DNA of 6,060 nucleotides, from positions 1 through 6,060 of the forward strand of contig JASBZJ010000114.1 in NCBI GenBank assembly GCA_029983495.1, read 5' to 3'. The stretch comes from Porphyromonas sp. (GTDB taxonomy: Bacteria > Bacteroidota > Bacteroidia > Bacteroidales > Porphyromonadaceae). The translations under genes were made by a program, and so were the position numbers. A model generated the notes under the pieces. The model searched no databases, was not told the DNA's origin, and saw only the letters and a list, made by a program, of their open reading frames with translations. Shown piece by piece: positions 1 through 5,100 of this stretch (position 1 is the stretch's first letter; the number at the start of each line of letters is the position of its first letter).

Positions 1-50
1 CTTGACAAACAGAACCAAAACCTGTTGTGCTACCATTACACCATGAGACA
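1..50 (-). tRNA. tRNA-Gln (anticodon TTG), 5' part, cut by the left window edge
   Basis: Read on the minus strand from position 50, the sequence folds as the start of a tRNA. It has a 7-nt acceptor strand TGTCTCA, then T8 and G9, and a 3-bp D stem GTG/CAC around loop TAATGGTAG. The 5-bp anticodon stem is ACAGG/TCTGT with a terminal G-U pair, around the 7-nt loop TTTTGGT. Loop positions 3-5 read TTG, which decodes CAA and is glutamine. A 5-nt variable region TTGTC follows, then the first three bases of the T stem. The remaining T arm, 3' acceptor strand and discriminator base (about 22 nt) lie outside the window. The layout matches bacterial tRNA-Gln base for base in segment lengths, including the weak U at position 1. 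A near-ideal promoter sits about 35-40 bp upstream, so it is probably transcribed on its own or heads a tRNA cluster off the edge. Confidence 0.93.
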
Positions 51-88
51 ATCCGCATCCTCGAAAGCGTTCCTTCCGAATTGCTCTG

Positions 89-119
89 CAAAGGTACTAC
101 ATTTTTTGAAAAATACAAA
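89..119 (-). promoter_or_regulatory. Bacteroidetes-type (sigma-ABfr) promoter for tRNA-Gln
   Basis: On the minus strand a TTTG at 119-116 is followed, after exactly 19 bases, by TACCTTTG at 96-89. This matches the Bacteroidetes primary sigma factor consensus TTTG-N19-21-TAnnTTTG in all fixed positions. Transcription would begin near position 82-85, giving a leader of about 33 nt before the tRNA 5' end at position 50. That distance suits a stable-RNA gene whose 5' end is cut by RNase P. The start point is inferred from the consensus, not seen. Confidence 0.85.
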
Positions 120-166
120 TACCTTTCCTCATAAATCTAACTAATAATCCCATAACATCATAAGCT

Positions 167-195
167 TAAAAGGCAAAAAACACACTAACTGCCTT
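167..195 (-). terminator. Weak candidate terminator hairpin after lpxB
   Basis: Reading the minus strand 22 bases past the lpxB stop codon, AAGGCA (195-190) can pair with TGCCTT (175-170) around a 14-nt loop, with the last T's continuing as TTTT before AAGC. The stem is only 6 bp with two G-C and one C-G pair, the loop is large and the U-tract short. It may end the lpxB transcript, or may be chance in AT-rich DNA. No better terminator is visible before the tRNA promoter. Confidence 0.3.
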
Positions 196-216
196 ATACC
201 TTGAATGTTACAAAAA

Positions 217-1377
217 CTAACTAATACTAACCTTTTTAGTTGCAATAATTGCTTTTGCTGCATTATGGCTAGCTCCTCCCTTACCTAGTATAGTAGCCAT
301 CTGCTTATAGTTTTCGCTTATCACGCTCGTATTCTTTTCAATTTCAATAAGAGCCGTAGTTAAATTAGCCACCGTAGCATTTGCCCCCAGTAGCTCTTTT
401 ACAATAGGTTTTTGAGCAACTAAATTTACTAATGAAAAATATTTCACCTTCATAATATGCTTAAAAGCCCAGTTAACCACTCTACTACCATTCATGCGAT
501 AACACACCACTTGGGGTGTACCAATTAGGGCAGTTTCGAGCGTGGCGGTTCCACTTGTAACTATAGCCATCGAGGCCACCGATAATAACGAGGCGGTTGC
601 TCCGAAAAGCAAGTGGACTTGGGGATACGCCTCTAAAAAATGCCTGTAGCTTTGTAAGTTTTTATTCGGGGCTCCTGCCACTACGGCTGTGTAGTTTGGG
701 AAATTGTGCGAAACGGTTTCGAGCATGAGAGGGAGGTTGTCGCGAAGTTCCTGTTTACGGCTACCGGGGAGCAGTGCTATTATAGGTTTATTTAGCGGAA
801 TATGGGAATAGTTTTGCGAAAAAGCGGTTATAGCTTTACTTGAACGATGCTCACCCAAATAATTTTCAAGTTCGTCCACCGTGGGGTTACCTACATAGGT
901 AACCGGCAAACCCATCGAACGGAAAAAGGTCTCTTCGAAGGGAAAGATAACTAATAACCTCGAGCAATACCGCTTTAATACTTTAGCTCGCGAAGAACGC
1001 CAAGCCCAAAGCTTGGGAACAATGTAATAAATGAGGGGAACAGAGGGGAAATATTTATGAGCAAAAGGCAGGAGGTAGCGAAAGTTGAAACCACTCGAAT
1101 CAATTGCTATAATACGATCGGGTTGAAATACACGAAGAGCCGACTGCATTTTTTGCGCCGCATGCTTTATAGTATGGTACTGGCTAAGCACAGCCTTATA
1201 GCCCATTACCGAAATGGCATTACTAGTTACAATGGCTTTTTTATTGGCCACCTTTTCCATAGCACTACCCCCAACGAAAGCAAGCTCGCATTGGGGGTCG
1301 TTTTCCATTAAGGCTTCGATAAGTTTGGCTCCGTGTAAGTCGCCCGAAGTTTCTCCTGCTACAATAAAGTAGCGCAT
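217..1377 (-). CDS. lpxB: Lipid-A-disaccharide synthase LpxB
   Basis: A 386-residue glycosyltransferase of family GT19, close to the 382 residues of the E. coli enzyme, so full length. It joins UDP-2,3-diacylglucosamine to 2,3-diacylglucosamine-1-phosphate (lipid X) to form the lipid A disaccharide, at the inner face of the inner membrane. Visible family motifs are AGETSGD at residues 7-13, IAIDSSGFN around 90-98, the aromatic segment YYIVPKLWAW at 117-126, VGNP at 162-165, LLPGSRKQE at 202-210 (nucleotide-sugar part of the C-terminal domain), SGTATLE at 275-281, CYRM at 292-295, and SLVNLVA at 315-321. The ATG at 1377 places the first motif at the usual distance from the N terminus; no Shine-Dalgarno is seen, as is normal in this phylum. 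It lies 51 bp after surE on the same strand and is probably the last gene of the glyS-FKBP-surE-lpxB unit. Confidence 0.97.
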   Translation of the reverse strand: MRYFIVAGETSGDLHGAKLIEALMENDPQCELAFVGGSAMEKVANKKAIVTSNAISVMGYKAVLSQYHTIKHAAQKMQSALRVFQPDRIIAIDSSGFNFRYLLPFAHKYFPSVPLIYYIVPKLWAWRSSRAKVLKRYCSRLLVIFPFEETFFRSMGLPVTYVGNPTVDELENYLGEHRSSKAITAFSQNYSHIPLNKPIIALLPGSRKQELRDNLPLMLETVSHNFPNYTAVVAGAPNKNLQSYRHFLEAYPQVHLLFGATASLLSVASMAIVTSGTATLETALIGTPQVVCYRMNGSRVVNWAFKHIMKVKYFSLVNLVAQKPIVKELLGANATVANLTTALIEIEKNTSVISENYKQMATILGKGGASHNAAKAIIATKKVSIS

Positions 1378-1428
1378 ATTAAAAGGGATAATTGCACAAA
1401 AGATGGATGTAAAACAAAGGGGGGTATA

Positions 1429-2226
1429 TTACAAAGGGTTATTCTCTTTCGCAATCGGCTCCACCTCCTTTTTAAGGGTATCGAGGTATTGGTAATTGGT
1501 TAAATCGAGCATAAGAGGAGTTAACGTAGCAAACCCATCGTTTAAAAAGTCAAAGTCGGTATCGGTAGCACTCACACTTTTTTCCATGTAGCCGGTCATC
1601 CAATAAACGGTTTTGCCGCGCCCATTGCTGGTTGCCGTGTATTCCTCAACAAAATGAGTTATAGCTTGTGGGCAAACCTTTAAACCTTTTGGAGCTCCTT
1701 TGGGTACATTCAGGCTAAGCATTGTATAAGGGGGAGGGGGGGTTTGCAACATATGCCTTGCTATATCAAAAGCCAGTTTTTCAGCGTACTGCATGTCGGC
1801 AAATTCATCGTGGTCGTTTAGCGAAACGGCCAAAGCCGGTACACCAGCTATACAAGCCTCCATAGCTGCTCCAATCGTGCCACTGTAAACCACACAAATA
1901 GCATCGTTACGACCATGATTAATTCCAGTAACCACAAGGTCGGGTTTATGCTCCTTGTAAAACAAGTTTAGAGCAAGCTTAACACAGTCGGCAGGCGTAC
2001 CAGGTATTCTATAATAAGCATACCCTTCCTCCTGAATCATTTTAGTAGGGAAAATAGGCTGAGCCGAGGTTATCGATGCCGAAGCTCCACTACGTGGTCC
2101 ATCGGGTACTGCAACAGTAACATCGCCTAAAGGGCGAAGCACTTTAATGAGTGCTTCAATACCCTTGGCATGCATACCATCGTCGTTCGATATAAGAATC
2201 TTTGGTTTACGTTGAAATGTTTGCAT
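1429..2226 (-). CDS. surE: 5'/3'-nucleotidase SurE
   Basis: A 265-residue SurE-family metal-dependent phosphatase, acting in the cytoplasm on nucleoside 5'- and 3'-monophosphates; some family members also cut short polyphosphate. The metal-site motif ISNDDG is at residues 12-17 (N14, D15, D16), followed by the conserved serine in GPRSG at 43-47 and by GTPADC at 76-81. GINHG at 101-105 supplies the metal-binding Asn103, and YSGTIGAAMEA at 114-124 and PALAVSL at 130-136 complete the core. Length is typical. The ATG at 2226 is the only start that leaves a normal short lead before NDDG. Residues 163-166 are four prolines encoded by a C7-T-C5 tract (1742-1730), just before the SLNVP strand; a length change there would shift the frame. 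It sits 38 bp after the FKBP gene and 51 bp before lpxB. Confidence 0.96.
   Translation of the reverse strand: MQTFQRKPKILISNDDGMHAKGIEALIKVLRPLGDVTVAVPDGPRSGASASITSAQPIFPTKMIQEEGYAYYRIPGTPADCVKLALNLFYKEHKPDLVVTGINHGRNDAICVVYSGTIGAAMEACIAGVPALAVSLNDHDEFADMQYAEKLAFDIARHMLQTPPPPYTMLSLNVPKGAPKGLKVCPQAITHFVEEYTATSNGRGKTVYWMTGYMEKSVSATDTDFDFLNDGFATLTPLMLDLTNYQYLDTLKKEVEPIAKENNPL
1730..1742 (-). repeat. Cytosine homopolymer tract inside surE
   Basis: The surE coding strand carries seven C's (1742-1736), one T, then five C's (1734-1730), encoding most of a Thr-Pro-Pro-Pro-Pro stretch at residues 162-166. Such tracts can slip during replication. Here the reading frame is intact and the proline run falls in a loop between motifs. 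Confidence 0.6.
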
Positions 2227-2264
2227 AAAACAAAGCTTACGATTACTTAATCAAAAAGGAAACA

Positions 2265-2801
2265 TCAGGGTTCATCCTCAGGAACAATACCATCGAGTTT
2301 TATATGGTAACGCAAAGTTGTATAACCTTCGAGGCTACCCGAGCGAATAGCCCCATACCCCAAATGCCAAGGAATTATTGCCATTACTTCATCGCCTACA
2401 ACCATATTTTGCAAGGCAATGCGCATACCAGCTATAAGCGAACCTGTTCCACGGCTCAAACCAAAACGTTGTGGGGCTTCGCTATCGAAGTTCCCCTCAA
2501 TAAAGTTTTTATTGCCTGTAACAAAGAACACTTCGTAATGAACAAGCACGCGCGAAGTTTCGATAGGAAAAACTTTGCCTTCGCCCTTCTTTATTGTTTT
2601 CATGTATATAAACGCTGTAGAGCCATCAACCGAAACCTTTTTATAATCGCTACTATCGGCGTATTCGTTAAAGGCTTTTTCGTTTGCTACACGCCATTGC
2701 GTTGTGGCATCGGGCGAGCGTTGGCACGAAGCAAATAGTAAACCCACAAGGGCTATAGTTGCAAATAGACCAATACTTGGTAAAATACGGTTAGTTTTCA
2801 T
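2265..2801 (-). CDS. FKBP-type peptidyl-prolyl cis-trans isomerase, lipoprotein
   Basis: A 178-residue predicted lipoprotein with an FKBP domain, expected to assist folding of periplasmic or surface proteins. The N terminus has basic residues (Lys2, Arg5), a hydrophobic stretch to residue 24, and a lipobox ending ..FASC, so lipidation would be at Cys26. Residues 27-60 look like a linker. The FKBP fold runs from about 68 to 172: VHY at 87-89, FDS at 105-107, FGL at 113-115, LIAGM at 122-126, and the IP..LGYG strand at 143-150. Aligned by eye with FKBP12, pocket residues Tyr26, Phe36, Asp37, Phe46, Ile56 and Tyr82 are kept, but the floor tryptophan (Trp59) is Met126 and the 80s loop is changed. 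Activity is therefore likely but not certain. Its ATG lies inside the last codons of glyS (11-bp overlap), which implies translational coupling. This is the only start that gives a signal peptide. Confidence 0.9.
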   Translation of the reverse strand: MKTNRILPSIGLFATIALVGLLFASCQRSPDATTQWRVANEKAFNEYADSSDYKKVSVDGSTAFIYMKTIKKGEGKVFPIETSRVLVHYEVFFVTGNKNFIEGNFDSEAPQRFGLSRGTGSLIAGMRIALQNMVVGDEVMAIIPWHLGYGAIRSGSLEGYTTLRYHIKLDGIVPEDEP

Positions 2802-4344
2802 GCGGTAGTGTACTAAGTAAGTTTATCATCGAAGTTTTACTTTCAATAACCGAGCGAAGTTCATCAATAGGCACACGCCACTGCTCCATGGTATCGCGGT
2901 CGCGAATTGTTACGGTATTATCATCCATTGTTTGATGGTCAACGGTAATACAATAAGGTGTTCCAATTGCATCCTGCCTGCGGTAACGTTTTCCAATCGA
3001 ATCCTTTTCGTCGTACTGGCAGTTAAAAAATAGCCTTAGCGAATTTGCCACATGGCGGGCTTTTTCGTCCAACCCATCCTTTCGAACCAAAGGCAATACA
3101 GCAAGTTTTATAGGTGCCAAAGGTGCAGGTATTTTAAGTACAGTACGCATTTCGCCATTATCGGTTTCTTCCTCGCAATAAGAACCGCTAATAACCGAAA
3201 GGAAAAGGCGATCCACCCCAATAGAAGTTTCCACTACATAAGGAACATAACTTTCGTTGGTCGAAGGGTCGAAGTAACGAAGCTTTTTACCACTATACTC
3301 TTCGTGCCGAGTTAAGTCGAAGTTTGTTCGGCTATGTATACCTTCAACCTCCTTAAATCCAAAAGGCATTTTGTATTCAATATCAGTAGCTGCATTGGCA
3401 TAGTGTGCAAGTTTATCGTGGTCATGAAACCTATAATTATCGTTGCCTAATCCCAAGCTTTTATGCCATGCCATGCGTAAGTTCTTCCAATAGTTAAACC
3501 ATTTAAGTTCTTCACCAGGTTGAACAAAAAATTGCATTTCCATTTGCTCGAACTCACGTGTACGGAAAATAAATTGGCGAGCTACAATTTCATTTCGGAA
3601 GGCTTTTCCAATTTGAGCAATTCCAAAGGGAAGTTTCATACGACCTGTTTTCTGAACATTCAAAAAGTTCACAAAAATACCCTGAGCGGTTTCGGGTCGT
3701 AAATAAATTGTTGTTGCACCATCGGCAGTAGAACCCATTTCGGTACTGAACATTAGGTTAAATTGGCGCACTTCGGTCCAGTTACTCGTTCCACTAATAG
3801 GGCAAACAATTTTTTTATCAACAATAATATTCCTAACTGCCTCGAGATCGTTTCGGGTAAGTGCTTCCGCCAAAGCTTTTCGGGTTTCTTCTTTTTCGGT
3901 AATATAACCTACTACACGTGAGTTTGTTGTTTTGTACAACTCAGCATCAAAGCTATCGCCAAAGCGTTTAGCTGCCTTTGCCACATCCTTATTTACCTTT
4001 TCATCAAGTTTTTCGATATAATCCTCAATAAGAACATCGGCACGGTAACGCTTCTTCGAATCCTTATTATCGATTAATGGGTCGTTAAATGCATCAACAT
4101 GACCTGAAGCTTTCCAAACATTCGGATGCATAAATATAGCGGAGTCAATTCCCACAACGTTATCGTGTAAGCGGGTCATGCTTTTCCACCAGTAATCTTT
4201 AAGGTTGTTCTTTAATTCTACGCCATATTCTCCATAGTCGTACACGGCACTTGGGCCATCGTATATTTCCGAAGCAGGAAAAACAAAGCCATATTCCTTA
4301 CAATGCGATACTATCTTTTTAAAAAGGTCATCTTGCTGAGCCAT
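2791..4344 (-). CDS. glyS: Glycyl-tRNA synthetase, single-chain (alpha2) type
   Basis: A 517-residue class II aminoacyl-tRNA synthetase that charges tRNA-Gly with glycine in the cytoplasm. It belongs to the homodimeric type shared with eukaryotes, archaea and some bacteria, not to the two-subunit alpha2-beta2 GlyQ/GlyS enzyme of E. coli. The N-terminal segment with EIYDGPSAVYDYGEYGVELKNNL-like residues (26-48) is typical. FNLMF (195-199) and LRPETAQGIFVNF (215-227) come before class II motif 2, FRNEI..RQFIFRTREFEQME (249-269). Motif 3, GVDRL (376-380), closes the catalytic core. An anticodon-binding domain begins near APIKLAVLPLV (410-420) and carries the DAIGTPYCITVD segment (458-469). The Cys-rich zinc-type knuckle found in some relatives is reduced to CPISG (181-185). 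The start is ATG at 4344, just ahead of conserved KIV..C..YGFVFP. A -7 element lies about 95 bp upstream. It heads a probable four-gene unit. Confidence 0.97.
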   Translation of the reverse strand: MAQQDDLFKKIVSHCKEYGFVFPASEIYDGPSAVYDYGEYGVELKNNLKDYWWKSMTRLHDNVVGIDSAIFMHPNVWKASGHVDAFNDPLIDNKDSKKRYRADVLIEDYIEKLDEKVNKDVAKAAKRFGDSFDAELYKTTNSRVVGYITEKEETRKALAEALTRNDLEAVRNIIVDKKIVCPISGTSNWTEVRQFNLMFSTEMGSTADGATTIYLRPETAQGIFVNFLNVQKTGRMKLPFGIAQIGKAFRNEIVARQFIFRTREFEQMEMQFFVQPGEELKWFNYWKNLRMAWHKSLGLGNDNYRFHDHDKLAHYANAATDIEYKMPFGFKEVEGIHSRTNFDLTRHEEYSGKKLRYFDPSTNESYVPYVVETSIGVDRLFLSVISGSYCEEETDNGEMRTVLKIPAPLAPIKLAVLPLVRKDGLDEKARHVANSLRLFFNCQYDEKDSIGKRYRRQDAIGTPYCITVDHQTMDDNTVTIRDRDTMEQWRVPIDELRSVIESKTSMINLLSTLPHEN

Positions 4345-4403
4345 ATATCAAGCTTTTATTATTGCGGTATCAATTACAATGTTACACAAAGGACTCGTTG
4401 CAA

Positions 4404-4415
4404 TGGGTAAACCCA
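4404..4415. repeat. Small perfect inverted repeat in the glyS leader
   Basis: TGGGT and ACCCA flank two bases, giving a 5-bp inverted repeat about 60 bp upstream of the glyS start and inside its predicted 5' untranslated region. It could be an operator half-site pair or a tiny hairpin. It is short enough to be chance, and no regulator is known here. Confidence 0.25.
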
Positions 4416-4437
4416 ATAAGCTTTAAGCCACTTACTG

Positions 4438-4445
4438 CAAAGTTA
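4438..4445 (-). promoter_or_regulatory. Candidate -7 element of the glyS operon promoter
   Basis: On the minus strand TAACTTTG matches the Bacteroidetes -7 consensus TAnnTTTG in every fixed position. It lies just downstream of the cdd terminator and upstream of glyS, where a promoter is expected. No TTTG occurs 19-21 bases upstream, so the -33 half is poor. Transcription would start near 4431-4434, leaving a leader of about 88 nt before the glyS ATG. Confidence 0.5.
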
Positions 4446-4489
4446 ATGATTTATTGAGACGTTTTCCTCTAGTAAATTCTTATTTGATT

Positions 4490-4543
4490 AAAAAAAAGAT
4501 TTCCCCTCTTTGTAACAACTCGAAAGCATCCAAAAAGGGGAAA
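4490..4543 (-). terminator. Strong intrinsic terminator downstream of cdd
   Basis: On the minus strand TTTCCCCTTTTT (4543-4532) pairs with AAAGAGGGGAAA (4511-4500) over 12 bp with one G-U pair, around a 20-nt loop. After two bases (TC) comes a run of eight T's (4497-4490). Stem plus U-tract is the standard rho-independent pattern. It should end transcription of the omp-cdd unit and insulate glyS. The plus strand has no matching T-run after the stem, so it acts in one direction. Confidence 0.8.
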
Positions 4544-4562
4544 AACCGCGAGCTAAGCTCGG
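4541..4562 (-). terminator. First, GC-rich hairpin of a tandem pair after cdd
   Basis: On the minus strand CGAGC (4561-4557) pairs with GCTCG (4553-4549) around the triloop TTA. An extra outer C-G pair (4562 with 4547) forms across one bulged base. Five T's (4545-4541) follow directly. This is a compact terminator about 35 bp after the cdd stop. Its T-run overlaps the 5' arm of the next, larger hairpin, so the two structures share bases at 4541-4543. Confidence 0.6.
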
Positions 4563-4596
4563 AGGGATATGAATAAAGATCTTCTACAAAAACCAA

Positions 4597-5076
4597 TTAC
4601 TGTAAATCGGCTGCTTCGAATCCAAAGGGCAACAAGTCACGGTTATCGTCGATAATAATTGCATCATTAGCCCCTGGAAGGATAACCCGAAAAGGATGTT
4701 TAAACCTATCACTCACTTCGAGCAACACTTGCCTACAGCCTCCACAAGGGCTAGCACTGCGCGACCGCTCTCCTTTACTATTAATAGCCAAAACCAGCAA
4801 TTCGTCTACTGGTTGATTGGGGTAATTGGCACCACAATAAAACAAGGCTGTACGTTCGGCACAAAGCCCTGACGGGTAAGCAGCATTTTCCTGATTGCTA
4901 CCCGTAACAACAGTACCATTGGCTAGGCGTACAGCACAACCTACCTTAAAATTGCTATAAGGGGCATAAGCATTATTAGCAGCTTTTTCAGCAGCTTCTT
5001 CCAACTCAATTATTTCGGGGGTAAAATCGGCTCTTTTTATGCGCCTATATGGTATTTTATACTCAAGATTTTCCAT
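4597..5076 (-). CDS. cdd: Cytidine deaminase
   Basis: A zinc-dependent hydrolase that converts cytidine and deoxycytidine to uridine and deoxyuridine for pyrimidine salvage in the cytoplasm. Numbered from the ATG at 5076 (159 residues), it shows PYSNFKVG at 39-46, the substrate-binding Asn61 and Glu63 in SNQENAAYPSG, then CAE at 72-74 (zinc Cys72, proton-shuttle Glu74). PCGGC follows at 110-114 (zinc Cys111 and Cys114). Three cysteines as zinc ligands define the small homotetrameric class; the longer length comes from about 20 extra N-terminal residues. The frame is open to a TTG at 5082, but the ATG two codons later is the more natural start and loses no conserved residue. The gene starts 24 bp after the barrel gene and is followed by two terminator hairpins, so it is probably the last gene of that unit. 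Confidence 0.95.
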   Translation of the reverse strand: MENLEYKIPYRRIKRADFTPEIIELEEAAEKAANNAYAPYSNFKVGCAVRLANGTVVTGSNQENAAYPSGLCAERTALFYCGANYPNQPVDELLVLAINSKGERSRSASPCGGCRQVLLEVSDRFKHPFRVILPGANDAIIIDDNRDLLPFGFEAADLQ

Positions 5077-5100
5077 GTTCAAAAATAGGCTAAGATACGT

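Noticed and set aside
1057..1311. Open frame on the plus strand within lpxB
   Set aside because: It lies wholly antisense to a well-supported gene, its protein shows no recognisable motif, and no promoter-like sequence precedes it.
2304..2738. 144-codon open frame on the plus strand within the FKBP gene
   Set aside because: It is antisense to a gene with clear domain motifs; the translation is low-complexity in character with scattered Cys and His and no family resemblance.
3052..3702. Two short plus-strand open frames within glyS
   Set aside because: They are shadows of the conserved synthetase frame; nothing in their translations looks like a protein family.
4385..4392. GTCCTTTG as a second glyS promoter -7 box
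   Set aside because: It lacks the TA of the consensus and has no well-spaced -33 element.
4345..4437. T-box or glycine riboswitch in the glyS leader
   Set aside because: The leader is too short, and no T-box sequence, specifier stem or riboswitch core is visible; T-boxes are also not typical of this phylum.
5080..5087. TATTTTTG, a -7-like match directly before cdd
   Set aside because: It would place the transcript start at or inside the ATG, has no TTTG at the right distance, and fits chance in AT-rich DNA; cdd is better read as cotranscribed with the upstream barrel gene.
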